Source of the DNA: Rhodocytophaga rosea
GTDB lineage: Bacteria > Bacteroidota > Bacteroidia > Cytophagales > 172606-1
Assembly (NCBI RefSeq): GCF_010119975.1
Contig: NZ_CP048222.1
Span: forward strand, 186,001-250,000
Direction of reading: 5' to 3'
Length of the DNA stretch: 64,000 nt
The translations under genes and the position numbers were made by a program. Numbering within the stretch: position 1 is the stretch's first letter; each line of letters begins with the position of its first letter. Below, one piece after another: positions 27,782 to 37,595 of the stretch. The notes under the pieces were generated by a model, which was not told the origin of the DNA, searched no databases, and saw only the letters and a list, made by a program, of their open reading frames with translations.

Positions 27782-28015
27782 ATGGGCTCGCAAATTGAAG
27801 AAAAGGTCAAACAAATTATTGGGGAAAAACTATTATCGAATGACCATAAAATTGAAGATCTATCTAAAGACTATGCTGATATACTCATTTTAAAAGAGAC
27901 ATTAGACATGGAATTTGGGTTAAGATTTGAACCAAGCCTACTATTTGAATCAAAAACAGTAGGAGATGTTGTTAATCTTATTTCAAACTTAGTTGAGAAA
28001 AATAAAACAGATTAA
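27782..28015 (+). CDS. Acyl-carrier-protein-like protein lacking the phosphopantetheine serine
   Basis: This 77-aa protein has the size and helix pattern of an acyl carrier protein: IEEKVKQIIGEKL for helix I, LKETLDMEFGLRFEP for helix II and its loop, and TVGDVVNLISNLVE for the last helix. At the usual D-S-L attachment site it reads D30-Y31-A32-D33, so Ser is replaced by Tyr and 4'-phosphopantetheine cannot be attached. A single base change TCT to TAT would explain it. It may be a structural pseudo-carrier or a decayed ACP. It precedes the 608-aa gene by about 365 bases. Confidence 0.6.
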   Translation: MGSQIEEKVKQIIGEKLLSNDHKIEDLSKDYADILILKETLDMEFGLRFEPSLLFESKTVGDVVNLISNLVEKNKTD

Positions 28016-28380
28016 TTGTTTTCATGCTATATTCCTTTAGCTAGGAAAGGACTTTTCTCTCAATTCAATAATGGAAGAGGTTAGTTGAAACTTATTTTCA
28101 GAATATTTCTTATTTAGAATTTACCTTACAATGCTGATAGAGAAGGGGATATCAATCTAAAATTAGAAAAATTTACTTATGTTTTATAAGCTTCGGATTA
28201 ATTCTAAGAAAGAACCAGATATTAATTGAAAATATTTTTTTATACATTATTTAAATATTTCGGGTGGTAGTATATTCTTATTCAAAATATAAAAAAATAT
28301 GACTACGTAATTTAAAAGAGATAGATTGACCATATCAATGGTAGTACAATATATTAATTCACATTTATGATTGTTAGTTT
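28016..28380. other. AT-rich leader of the 608-aa gene
   Basis: No gene is seen. The stretch is AT-rich and presumably contains the promoter of the downstream three-gene set, but no motif stands out. Confidence 0.35.
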
Positions 28381-30207
28381 ATGTCAAATATTAGCTTGGA
28401 AAGACCTGTTACTCTTGGAGAATTCAGACGACTTGCTCTAGAGGAAACAAAGCGGCAGCTTCTCTACAAAAAGGAAATTGAGGAAAGCTTAGCTGCTGGG
28501 GGCTTCATGAAGCGGCTCCCGCCACCATTAATTGTGCAGGTATCTTTTCATGAGCTTTATAGTCAAATAGTTGAGTTGGCAAAAGAAATCATCAAAGAAT
28601 TTCCAAGTTTAAAAGACATATCAGAAAAGTCTGTTAGTCTTGGTCAAAATATGTTAGAGGCACAATCAGTTAAGGCTTTACTAGAGAGTTATCTAGAACT
28701 TCTTGAAATTCATGGCTTCAAAGGCGATACTGATACTAGTAGTGACAATTTTTCCATTAGAGCAGGTGAAAATATTATATATATAGAAGCAAGGGAGATT
28801 GGTAATGACACTGGTGGTATCCCACCTGACATAGTTAAAGCAGATATGTCCGATCAGGCTTTTGTCGCAGCTGTTGCAAATATGATTGCTGTTGTACGGA
28901 AAATGGAAAGACCATTAACTAAGGATGAGCGATCTGCTGTGCTGGCTGCCTATCGCCTTCTAGATCGAGGAGTGCAAGTTCCTTCCGCCTATCAGAGCAT
29001 TGGTATATCTGGTTTTCGAAAGTATCAAACAAATTTATCGGTGGCCAATCCAGGTGAAGGCCACATTCAAGTAACTTGCTCTTCGACTCTTTTACTTGCC
29101 GGTACGGTCATTCATATAGAACATATCGATAGGGATGGAGAACGTGATAGAGAGAAGCTTGAGCCATATCGTCTGCCAGCTATTATCAATGCTGCTAGAG
29201 TACGCCTACATACAGGTACTGCCGCGCCTTGTACAGCATTCATAGGTCGCCCAATATTTGAAAGTGGAAACGTCATTCGCGACTTACTCAAAAGTGTACA
29301 TATGACATCAGGTGCTTGCACGTCGATGTTTATGAATGGAGTTTCAGATTGCAAAATTGGTATTGAACGTATGACATCTTCAGAGGCAACAAAATTCATG
29401 CGAGCTGTTGCAGGTAATGTTGTGCGCGATCCTACAAGACAATATTTGTCGGCTGCGTTCAATATAAATCTCCCCATTATAGATGATCGGGATGGTAATC
29501 TTAAACAAATTAGCAATAAGTTTGAAATAGCACGACTTGGAATTGATCTTGCAGTTGAAGGAAGATTTGAGAAAGTTACTTGGGATGGATCTTCAAATCA
29601 AGAACCAAGTATACCTATCGTGGAACAGCTTTCATATGAGGAATTAATTGAACTTATTCATCTTGCTCATGAAAGAGGACTCGAAACATATATATCAGCA
29701 GGGTTGCAGCCACACCATATGAAGGAGTGTACGTATCTTGGTGTTGATGGTGTAGGTATTGGAACAAGTTTACATGATTATAATCCAGATACTGGGTTAC
29801 GTGGCCAACTCAAAAAGGAAAGGGTGCAAGAGGTTCTTGAAATTCGAAATGTTGCAGCAGGTGAACCACTTGGACGAGGAGCAGCTCTTCTTGCGAAAAT
29901 GGATCGCATGTACTTTGAGGGGACTCTTCCAATTTCATTGGAATCCAAGCGACAAAAGCTTTTTGAATTAATGAAGAAGAAACTTGAAGAAGATGTCAAT
30001 AACCTTATTGATGAGATTGGCGAAATACCTGGCTCTGTTCTTACACAAGAACATCCTGTTATCGAACAGGCTAAACGGATGTTAATTTCAGCTACTTATG
30101 ATTCAATAGGTGCCAACCGAGATAGTAATTGGAACGGTTTAATGAAATCTGTGGAAAAACTAGTAAAAAATAGAGATATTTCTGAATTGTACGATTTACT
30201 ACCATGA
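28381..30207 (+). CDS. Unrecognised 608-aa enzyme-like protein
   Basis: The N-terminal 200 residues are helical. The C-terminal half alternates strands and helices, with RGLETYISAGLQPHHMKECT followed by LGVDGVGIGTSLHDY, like the last strands of a TIM-barrel with a phosphate-binding Gly-x-Gly-Thr-Ser. This layout recalls the C-terminal motif of the 19923-21551 protein but the two are not clearly homologous by eye. Many conserved-looking Cys and His residues (SGACTSMFMNGVSDC) are present. No family name can be given. Its stop overlaps the start of the next gene by 4 bases (ATGA). Confidence 0.65.
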   Translation: MSNISLERPVTLGEFRRLALEETKRQLLYKKEIEESLAAGGFMKRLPPPLIVQVSFHELYSQIVELAKEIIKEFPSLKDISEKSVSLGQNMLEAQSVKALLESYLELLEIHGFKGDTDTSSDNFSIRAGENIIYIEAREIGNDTGGIPPDIVKADMSDQAFVAAVANMIAVVRKMERPLTKDERSAVLAAYRLLDRGVQVPSAYQSIGISGFRKYQTNLSVANPGEGHIQVTCSSTLLLAGTVIHIEHIDRDGERDREKLEPYRLPAIINAARVRLHTGTAAPCTAFIGRPIFESGNVIRDLLKSVHMTSGACTSMFMNGVSDCKIGIERMTSSEATKFMRAVAGNVVRDPTRQYLSAAFNINLPIIDDRDGNLKQISNKFEIARLGIDLAVEGRFEKVTWDGSSNQEPSIPIVEQLSYEELIELIHLAHERGLETYISAGLQPHHMKECTYLGVDGVGIGTSLHDYNPDTGLRGQLKKERVQEVLEIRNVAAGEPLGRGAALLAKMDRMYFEGTLPISLESKRQKLFELMKKKLEEDVNNLIDEIGEIPGSVLTQEHPVIEQAKRMLISATYDSIGANRDSNWNGLMKSVEKLVKNRDISELYDLLP

Positions 30208-31310
30208 ACAAAAAGGGTACAAGGGGAACATATGAAGGTTATGATAAGGAGGGCCATTTCTGGCAACTTCCACGTAATGTCGATCCCAAGCTTGATGGAA
30301 CTCAACTTGCTAAAGGGCATAAAGTTCTATTTGATGTATCTGCATCTCCCAATAGTATACCTATTGATGAGTTCGATAAAATGATAGAGGCAGTTATCCC
30401 TGATAATGTTATAAATAGAATTGAACATGTGATTGAAGCGGGAATTTTTTTATTCTCGAAGGAACTCGCTGAAATTCCCCCTCTAGATGTTAAAGCATGG
30501 CGTCGAGGAATGATTTTATCCTGGTCACATGCTCGTGATTTAGTAGTGTTACATGACGCAATAGGGCATCCTCGAGATGTTGCTGGCCATGATATGGATG
30601 AAGTAGTTCTAGCTAAGCATCTACAAAGCCGGCTTTCTAACGAAGCGGATCAATGGTACAAGAACTATGTTAACTCTTTAGATCAAGGAGCTTGGATCAA
30701 TGTAGGGTTCTTTAATCCACATATATCCGCGTCTTTATACAAATGGGGAGATGTAAAGGGGGGCGTTCAAAATGCAATGGATGCGCACCGACTGGCAGCA
30801 CATCATCAAGGAACCCCAGAACACCCTCTCGATTGGATAGAACGCGCCGTTAACTTTGTTGTACATCACATTCCTAGAGAGCACTGGGGCATCCGTCATG
30901 AACCACGTGGAGAGTGGTCAGACCTTGAGGAAAGACTAAAAGAAGACCCAGCTATTAAAGATTCAGAAATCGGTAAAGTAATAGCTCGTGATGCTGCAGC
31001 TCTTTTTGAATTACTTGAAAAGGAAGGTAAGGTTGTTCCTTGGCAGTTACTTGATGTTCCCGATATTATTACTCCTTCAGTTATTGAACATGCACGTCTG
31101 GTGATCTTCGCAGCAAAAAAAAGAAAAAATAATGGAACTACCTTGAAGCCAATGTTAGATGACGACGAGGATGAAGCCTCAAATCCAAATAGAGTAGCAC
31201 GGGCAAAGGCTGTATTAACAAGGCTTCCGGAAGCAATAAAACAAGCACAAAGCAGTGGGCAGAAAATGATGGCGGAAACTTATATGAAGTGGATGTCTGA
31301 AAATAGCTAA
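30204..31310 (+). CDS. Unrecognised His-rich 368-aa protein
   Basis: The gene is translationally coupled to the 608-aa gene through an ATGA overlap. The protein is helical, with a cluster of potential metal ligands: HARDLVVLHDAIGHPRDVAG, then AHRLAAHHQGTPEH and FVVHHIPREHWGIRHEP. Such spacing could form a di-metal site, but no known family pattern is matched. The C-terminus is charged (DDDEDEASN). It probably acts with the 608-aa protein. Confidence 0.65.
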   Translation: MNKKGTRGTYEGYDKEGHFWQLPRNVDPKLDGTQLAKGHKVLFDVSASPNSIPIDEFDKMIEAVIPDNVINRIEHVIEAGIFLFSKELAEIPPLDVKAWRRGMILSWSHARDLVVLHDAIGHPRDVAGHDMDEVVLAKHLQSRLSNEADQWYKNYVNSLDQGAWINVGFFNPHISASLYKWGDVKGGVQNAMDAHRLAAHHQGTPEHPLDWIERAVNFVVHHIPREHWGIRHEPRGEWSDLEERLKEDPAIKDSEIGKVIARDAAALFELLEKEGKVVPWQLLDVPDIITPSVIEHARLVIFAAKKRKNNGTTLKPMLDDDEDEASNPNRVARAKAVLTRLPEAIKQAQSSGQKMMAETYMKWMSENS

Positions 31311-31648
31311 GCTTGAGACAAAGATGTCAAATGCAAATAAGGCTAGCCATTAAATTAGAGAGTTAAAACAATTATTGTATATAATTCTATTCAGTTGAAT
31401 AAAAATGTATATTCAGTTGCAATTCCTGATCATTTCAAGTAGTGTGATATTTTTTCATGCCTAGGTTTTCTAGAGTTTATTAATGATAATATTAAAAGAA
31501 GCAACTATCAGCTGACAAGTAAAATTGTTTTGGGGGCAATTACCGTAATTTTGAGACATCTTTTATTCATAAATTAAAACCATAGGACGCTATCACATGC
31601 ATCAATGGCTTCTTGATTATAAACAGTACCTAAAAGATTCAAAGAACA
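31311..31648. other. Non-coding spacer
   Basis: I see no gene and no clear terminator. The last 90 bases are the leader of the LOG-family gene. Confidence 0.35.
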
Positions 31649-32698
31649 ATGTCTAACAAGAAACTACCGTTTCAGCCTATAAGAGGTGAATTATATACCT
31701 CTGCTGAATTGTCAAATGGATTTGATCCAAATCGTCCTGAAAGCTTAGTTGAAATGACTGACTTTCAAACTTATAGATACTTCTATATGAATGGAAGAGC
31801 AACCCCGGCCGACCCGTATGTCGGAATGATGGAGGCATTACATGATAATTCTATTTTGCAGGCCATGTTTGAATATCTAACAAGTTATAAGCGCAAAGTA
31901 GCAATAATGGGTGGTCATAGAGAGGAGCGTAGTTCAAAAAATTACCGTAGTGTAGTTGCACTGGCAAAGCGACTCAGTGAGAAAGATTATCTACTAGCTA
32001 GTGGGGGAGGACCAGGCGCAATGGAAGCTACACATCTTGGAGCGCTTCTTAAAGGACAAAATGAGGAAACTGTGAACAAAGCGATTGACCTGCTAGCAAC
32101 TCGACCTTCATTGCCCGCCGGTGCTGAACGGGTTGTGAGCCCTATGGGTGAAATAGATTATAATATTGTCAAAAGTTTGCATGAATGGTCAAAACCAGCA
32201 CATGAACTAATGCAGCAACTTCAACAACGTGGAGAAAGCCTTGCTGTGCCAACATGGCATTACGGCCATGAGCCTGTAACACCACTTGCTACTCATGCTG
32301 CAAAGTATTTCCAGAATAGCATTAGAGAAGATGTCCTCCTGATGTTAGCAACTCAAGGAATAATCTTTGCTCCAGGTCGAGCTGGAACACTTCAAGAAGT
32401 ATTTCAGGATGCTGCACAAAATTATTATGCCGGCGACAATGGTATATTCAGTCCAATGGTTTTCTTTGATGCAGATTCTTTTTGGACAAAGACTCTACCA
32501 ATTCAACCATTACTAGAAGGTCTATTTAAGCTAGGGGGCGAAGAGCGCGAGCACCAGTATCATACAAATGTGTTGTATACAGCTGATATTGATCAAATTG
32601 TTGAATTTTTGCTTGAAAGGGTTCCAAGCGAGAAACAAGTAATGGTACGACTCAAGAAGTTAGGATTAGGTCCAATGGAAAAAGCAGCATTGTCATAA
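31649..32698 (+). CDS. LOG-family nucleotide 5'-monophosphate phosphoribohydrolase-like protein
   Basis: This 349-aa protein has the two LOG signatures, GGGPGAMEA (after LLAS) and PGRAGTLQEVFQ (a variant of PGGxGTxxE). It is longer than cytokinin-activating LOG proteins (about 190 aa), with about 100 extra N-terminal residues and an insertion between the motifs. Family members cleave nucleoside 5'-monophosphates to base plus ribose 5-phosphate. The product could feed the RpiA encoded 930 bases downstream. The glutamate of the second motif is present, so activity is plausible. Confidence 0.8.
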   Translation: MSNKKLPFQPIRGELYTSAELSNGFDPNRPESLVEMTDFQTYRYFYMNGRATPADPYVGMMEALHDNSILQAMFEYLTSYKRKVAIMGGHREERSSKNYRSVVALAKRLSEKDYLLASGGGPGAMEATHLGALLKGQNEETVNKAIDLLATRPSLPAGAERVVSPMGEIDYNIVKSLHEWSKPAHELMQQLQQRGESLAVPTWHYGHEPVTPLATHAAKYFQNSIREDVLLMLATQGIIFAPGRAGTLQEVFQDAAQNYYAGDNGIFSPMVFFDADSFWTKTLPIQPLLEGLFKLGGEEREHQYHTNVLYTADIDQIVEFLLERVPSEKQVMVRLKKLGLGPMEKAALS

Positions 32699-33629
32699 TA
32701 GTTAAGGTTTTTCTGGTATATATGCTTCTATATTCACCTTAAAGAACTATTAAGTGTGGTTGATAATAGAAGAGGTTCTCCCTGCCTTCCCTGGTTATTA
32801 AGGAGAACCTAATAAAGTAGTGAAAGAATCTTAAAAATAATTCAATCCGCTTACTGTTATAGTTAACTATAAAATCATTAGTGTAATTTGGAAATGAAAT
32901 ATAGTTGCTGTGAGCATAGAAGGTCTTTACTCTATATGAAATTTTTATCATGTTGACGGTAGTCTGGGTACAAAAATTTTTGCTTATAGTTATTTTTAGA
33001 GATCCTTAAATATTTAAGCAAGAATGGATTATCGATGTTTTAAGATGTTCTTTAGCGAGTCCTATACATTTAGTCTACCAACCGCGAATTAAATAATATA
33101 GAACAGCATTTCTAATGATAAAAGTAATGTGTGGTAAATTGAAATGAGAATTTAGAATCAAATTGTAATATTTTGTAATACCGTTCAGTAGTAATATTAG
33201 TTTGGTATCTCCTTTTATAGGTGAAAGTTAAGCTTTGTTTGGTTGATTTCTACCTTGTAAATGGCATATGACTAGTGTAGTAGGGTATCTTCAAAAAACT
33301 TGTTAAGAATATACAGGATTTGATTAGAATATAACTGCCTTAAAGCACATAGATGGGACACTAATTCATCATTTTTTAACTTGATAAATTAAGGCATTTA
33401 GAATAATTGCGAAGGGCATTTTAAAAGCGTTTTGCCTACACTAAATGGTAGAGATGAAAACAGAAATTTGATGACTATAGATCTGCTAAATTGGGCTGTG
33501 TTCTAAAAGAGTTGGATATAGTTGGTGCTTTTATTAGTGCATCTTCCGTGCATTACTGTTTTAGATATAGGCCGTTGAGGCGGCGTCTAGCATTGTCTCT
33601 TTTGATTATTCTTTCTAAATTATTTAAAT
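32699..33629. other. 930-base stretch without a supportable gene
   Basis: All frames are short. A GGCCGTTGAGGCGGC segment near 33570 is more GC-rich than its surroundings and may be a relic or a structured leader before rpiA. No IS end or tRNA is recognised. Confidence 0.35.
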
Positions 33630-34313
33630 ATGATTAATTCGATTGAAAAAGAAAAAGAACTCGCAGCAAAGGAAGCTATTAAATTTATTAATAATAATCA
33701 GATAGTTGGCTTAGGAACAGGCTCAACTGCAGCTTATGCTATTAAAGGGATTGGAGAACTTGTGAAGAATGGCTTAAAAATTAAAGCGATTCCAACATCT
33801 AATAGGACAAAAGAAATGGCGATATTGCTCAATATTCCTTTAATTGACATCAATACTATTGATAGTATTGATGTATCAATTGATGGAGCTGATGAATTTG
33901 ATTCTAAACTTAACCTAATAAAAGGTGGTGGGGGAGCATTATTGAGAGAGAAAATAGTCGCATCTTTAACTAAAGAGTTGATAATTATTGTTGATTCGAC
34001 AAAAAAGGTTGATACTTTAGGTAAGTTTAAATTACCTATCGAAGTTATTCCATTTGCCTCTAATTATGTATTAAAAAAGGTACAGTTTTTAAATGGTGAA
34101 GGAAAAATTAGGATGCTTGGAGATACTGAGTTCATCACAGATGAAGGAAATTATATCATTGATGTGGACTTTGGACTAATTTCAGATCCAATCTACTTGT
34201 CAAGCAAATTAAATGAAATTGAAGGTATTGTAAGTCATGGTTTATTTATAAAGCTGGCAAGAAAGGTAATTATGGGAAATAATGATACAACAATAAGCTT
34301 TGAATCTAAATAG
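33630..34313 (+). CDS. rpiA: Ribose 5-phosphate isomerase A
   Basis: This 227-aa protein has the RpiA motifs: GLGTGSTAAYAI phosphate loop, SIDGADEFD, KGGGGALLREKIVA with the catalytic Glu/Lys region, and VDSTKKVDTLG. The length is typical of the family. It interconverts ribose 5-phosphate and ribulose 5-phosphate. A housekeeping-type enzyme in this accessory context may process ribose 5-phosphate from nucleotide breakdown. The stop is followed one base later by the EEP gene start. Confidence 0.93.
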   Translation: MINSIEKEKELAAKEAIKFINNNQIVGLGTGSTAAYAIKGIGELVKNGLKIKAIPTSNRTKEMAILLNIPLIDINTIDSIDVSIDGADEFDSKLNLIKGGGGALLREKIVASLTKELIIIVDSTKKVDTLGKFKLPIEVIPFASNYVLKKVQFLNGEGKIRMLGDTEFITDEGNYIIDVDFGLISDPIYLSSKLNEIEGIVSHGLFIKLARKVIMGNNDTTISFESK

Positions 34314-34314
34314 C

Positions 34315-35358
34315 ATGAAAATCTCAATAGCAACATTTAATGTAGAAAATCTTATTGGTACTGACAAGATCATATATGATGAACCGAGACCGCGATATAA
34401 TGTACAACAGTATCAACAAAAAGTAGGCTGGATTAGAAACCAACTTTTAAAAATGAATGCTGATGTTATAGGCTTTCAAGAAATATTTGAAGAACAACCA
34501 CTTAGAGATTGTTTAGTGGGTACTCCAATGGAGAATTGGGATCTTTTCGTTGCTAAGCCGAATGGTAAGAGTCCTGTAAATGCTATTCTAAGTAAATTTC
34601 CTATAATTAATACAAGTGTGATTGAAGATATCCCATTTGTTTTTGATTTTTTTGATGAAGCGGCAATGACTAGTGTTTTGGAAAGTAAATCTATAGATAT
34701 ATTAATAAAGAAATTTTCAAGAGGGGTATTAAAGGCCGAAATCCAACTTAATGATAAAATTACTGCTTTAGTTGTTGTTCTTCATTTAAAATCGAAAAGA
34801 CCCATATTTCCTGATGGATTGGATCGTGACACAGCAACCTATCCTGAAACTGCTAAAGGCAGTGTTCGCTCCTTAATTAGAAGGGCAATTGAATCATGTG
34901 GTGTAAGACAAATTTTATCTGATGAAATTAATAAGGAAGAAGCTAAGCCTATTTTTATTTTAGGTGACTTGAATGATAATGATACAGCTGTAACCAATCA
35001 AGCAATTATTGGTGAAGAACCATTCCGAAATCTTCCACCTGAAGAAAAGGTAAAAAGATGGAAGCATGTTTTTCAAAATTGTAAAGATGTTCAAGCTCGT
35101 AAGAGTATTGAAAATTTTCACTACACATATATCCACAATGGACACTATGAAAGCCTTGACAATATATTTGTTAGCAATCATTTTGCAGAGTTAAATTCTA
35201 ACAAAATTGGTAGGATAATAGATGTTCGTTTATATAATGATCATGTTATTGACCTTAGAACTTCTATGGATAGAAAGCCTATTTATGTAACTGATCATGG
35301 ACAAGTAGTAGCTAATATTGATTTACTAGATACAGTCCCAACAGCTCCGATTTCATAA
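34315..35358 (+). CDS. Endonuclease/exonuclease/phosphatase (EEP) family protein
   Basis: I use the ATG at 34315 (MKISIATFNVEN), one base after the rpiA stop, rather than an overlapping upstream start, because ISIATFNVENL is the family's first strand. This gives 347 aa. EEP motifs are FNVENL, DVIGFQEIFE with the metal-binding Glu, LHLKSKR, LGDLNDND and the terminal VTDHGQVVAN with the catalytic Asp-His. The family cuts phosphodiester or phosphomonoester bonds in nucleic acids, lipids or metabolites. No signal peptide is present. Confidence 0.85.
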   Translation: MKISIATFNVENLIGTDKIIYDEPRPRYNVQQYQQKVGWIRNQLLKMNADVIGFQEIFEEQPLRDCLVGTPMENWDLFVAKPNGKSPVNAILSKFPIINTSVIEDIPFVFDFFDEAAMTSVLESKSIDILIKKFSRGVLKAEIQLNDKITALVVVLHLKSKRPIFPDGLDRDTATYPETAKGSVRSLIRRAIESCGVRQILSDEINKEEAKPIFILGDLNDNDTAVTNQAIIGEEPFRNLPPEEKVKRWKHVFQNCKDVQARKSIENFHYTYIHNGHYESLDNIFVSNHFAELNSNKIGRIIDVRLYNDHVIDLRTSMDRKPIYVTDHGQVVANIDLLDTVPTAPIS

Positions 35359-35639
35359 TTTTCGGAGTATTCACCTACTTCAATATTATAAGTGTAATCA
35401 GTTATTGGAGTGTTTAGAATTACAGGCTAAACAAGCTTAAAATAATAAGGGTACTAAAAGCAAATATATTTGATTGAAGACAGAGCAAAGCTTTATTCAA
35501 AAATTATTTTAAGGAAAAGTGAAGTGAATACAAAGCCTATTTCCATAAATAAAGCTTATTTTTTGATACAGCGGATATAGAAGCCCTCAATCTGATATTC
35601 ATCTGAAATATTGATGATGCTATTGTTCTTACGTAAAGC

Positions 35640-35930
35640 AATAGCTTTAGCTGTTCTTCCAGGCAATGGAAGTGGGTCGATGGTGGCTATCGAGGTGAAA
35701 ATTTGCTTGACTATGTCCAAAAGTTATAGAAGTGGTCTTGGCAAGTAGTGCTCAGAAGTGATAGTCAGAAAGGCTTCAAAGTTTTAGACATAAGGTGGGA
35801 AATTGAGCGTACATTCACCTGGATTCTCAATGCCAGACGATTGAATAAAGACAATGAAAAGAGTAGACGCAATAGCCAATCAATGGTCTATTTAGCCATG
35901 ATGCCGGTGTTACTCAATAGACTACACTAG
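35640..35930 (+). pseudogene. IS5-family transposase C-terminal remnant
   Basis: The plus strand reads KWVDGGYRGENLLDYVQKL, a stop, then VLRSDSQKGFKV and [20 protein letters not shown], ending YLAMMPVLLNRL. It is closely related to the fragment at 15751-16008. The internal stop and missing N-terminus make it non-functional. Confidence 0.75.
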
Positions 35931-36134
35931 TTTTAAAAAAGTTTCTTATCTAGACTTTAGCATTTTCAAAAAGCTCAATCAATGAACAATTAAAATTAAG
36001 CTGCTTTTCTATATCATTTTTGAATATCGTTTCTGAAAAGCGATATTCAAAAAATAAAAATACCCTTGTTCTTTTAAAAACGCAGGTTTTTCTGATTTTC
36101 AAAAATGCTAACTATTTATTCAAACAATAAAATC

Positions 36135-36540
36135 ATGAGCATCGGTATAGATTTGCCTTCCATTAAACAACTCTCCATATTTATGATGCAGCCAAGTACC
36201 TTCTTAAATAAAGAGCAAGGGCAGATTGTAAGATATTATTTGTCAAGATGCCATGGTTAATCAATTGTATAGTATATCATAACAGTTTGTGACTATGATA
36301 AGCCAACGTGCTGTTGAAGGATTGGATAATTAGATCAGTCAAGGTAAAGCTTCACCAATTCCTCTTTTACAACAATTTATGGTGAGACTTGAGCAGGATT
36401 ATGCTGCTCTACGAGCTGCCTTGACTATTGAGTGGAGCAATGGGCAAACTGAAGGACAAGTCAATTGACTTAAATTGCTGAGCCGACAGATGTATAGACG
36501 TGCTAACTTCCTAAGAAAACTGATTAATAAAGATTTAAGT
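36135..36540 (+). pseudogene. ISL3-family transposase remnant
   Basis: Scattered readable pieces include VRLEQDYAALRAALTIEWSN then GQTEGQVN, a stop, and LKLLSRQMYRRANF. The W-S-N-G-Q-x-E-G-x-x-x-x-L-K block with following RQMYxRA is the C-terminal signature of ISL3 transposases. Several stops interrupt it. Confidence 0.7.
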
Positions 36541-36547
36541 TAGAAAC

Positions 36548-37276
36548 ATGGCAACAATATTTATTTTCCACAGCCAGTTGGACAAGGAACTGGTGTATAA
36601 ATATACAACTGAATTGAGAAAACACAATCATGAAGTTTTAATAGATGACACCCTGATAAGTTCGGAAAAAGAAACAGCGGAAGTGCTGATGGAAGCGCAA
36701 AGAAAGGCAGATGGTACACTTGTGTTTCTTACTAGAAATAGCATCCAATCCGTACATGTAGTAAGCGAACTGGGGATCGCTAAAGCTTATGAGCAAAACG
36801 GTAAATTCTTTATCCCGCTTCTTCAGAGAGAAGTTTCCATCCCTTATATCCTTGAGAAAACTCAATACATCATAATCAATGAGGAAAATTTTCTCGATAC
36901 AGCGGAACAAATAGAAACTTCCATCCGGGATTTTCTTTCCCTGAAAAGGAAAACGGGTGATGATATCCCGTTAAACGTAGGTTCAACTGGAGAAAGGGTA
37001 AAAGAAGTTCAAAATCTGCTCACACAAATCGGGCCCTCTAAAATAATGGCAGATGGTATCTATGGAAATTCCACTGTCAATGCAGTTACTGCATTTCAAA
37101 AAGATAATCATCTTTTTGTAACTGGCGAAGTTGATCAGTCAACTTATGAAACGCTTCAGTATTTTTCAACCAACAAAAAAGAAGAAAAAACAGAAATCTC
37201 ACAAACAAACTACTGGTTATTAAAAATAAATGAAAAGTATAATACCTCGGTAAAATCAGACCACGCGTTAAAGTGA
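36548..37276 (+). pseudogene. TIR plus peptidoglycan-binding-like N-terminal part of a disrupted TIR-EVE-KAP gene
   Basis: The 5' part encodes a TIR-like domain (IFIFHSQLDKELVYKYTTEL, then VLIDDTLISS and SVHVVSELGIAKAYE, with E74 as the candidate catalytic glutamate). A PG_binding_1-like domain follows (about residues 142-200, GSTGERVKEVQNLLTQIG and DGIYGNSTVNAVTAFQKD). The frame then enters an EVE domain at YWLLKINEKY and is cut by an IS3 element at 37242. The last 11 codons (NTSVKSDHALK) are IS sequence. Removing the element and one TATA copy restores EKYKELEKFKIGAKSQFLHPY in frame. TIR domains in defence proteins cleave NAD or make cyclic ADP-ribose signals. Confidence 0.82.
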
Positions 37277-37295
37277 AAAGCAATACAAATTAAAC

Positions 37296-37595
37296 GTGGA
37301 AAAGATGAAAAAAACGAGGAGAAAATTTACAGCTGCTTTCAAGGCGAAAGTGGCATTGGAAGCGCTTAAAGAGCGGGAAACATTAGCGGCTTTGTCGGCC
37401 CGCTTTGAGGTACACGCCAACCAGATATCGCTGTGGAAGCAGGAATTTTTAACTAATTCGGAGCTGGTATTCTCTTCCACAGAAGGGAAAGAAAAAGAAG
37501 AGCAGGTAAACTTAGATGCGCTTTATGCTAAGATTGGGCAACTGGAGATGGAACGCGACTTTTTAAAAAAAAGCTTGAAGAAGACCGGACTGTAA
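37296..37595 (+). CDS. IS3-family transposase OrfA
   Basis: This 99-aa protein has an N-terminal helix-turn-helix (RRKFTAAFKAKVALEALKER, then LSARFEVHANQISLWKQEF). A leucine-zipper-like C-terminus (LDALYAKIGQLEMERDFLKK) follows. The stop overlaps the orfB ATG (TAATG), the usual site for coupled or frameshifted OrfAB synthesis in this family. Confidence 0.9.
   Translation: MEKMKKTRRKFTAAFKAKVALEALKERETLAALSARFEVHANQISLWKQEFLTNSELVFSSTEGKEKEEQVNLDALYAKIGQLEMERDFLKKSLKKTGL

Noticed and set aside
36180-36300. Possible CRISPR-like or tandem repeats in the 36 kb gap
   Set aside because: The sequence is ISL3 transposase debris; no regularly spaced repeats are found. No CRISPR array is seen anywhere in the window.
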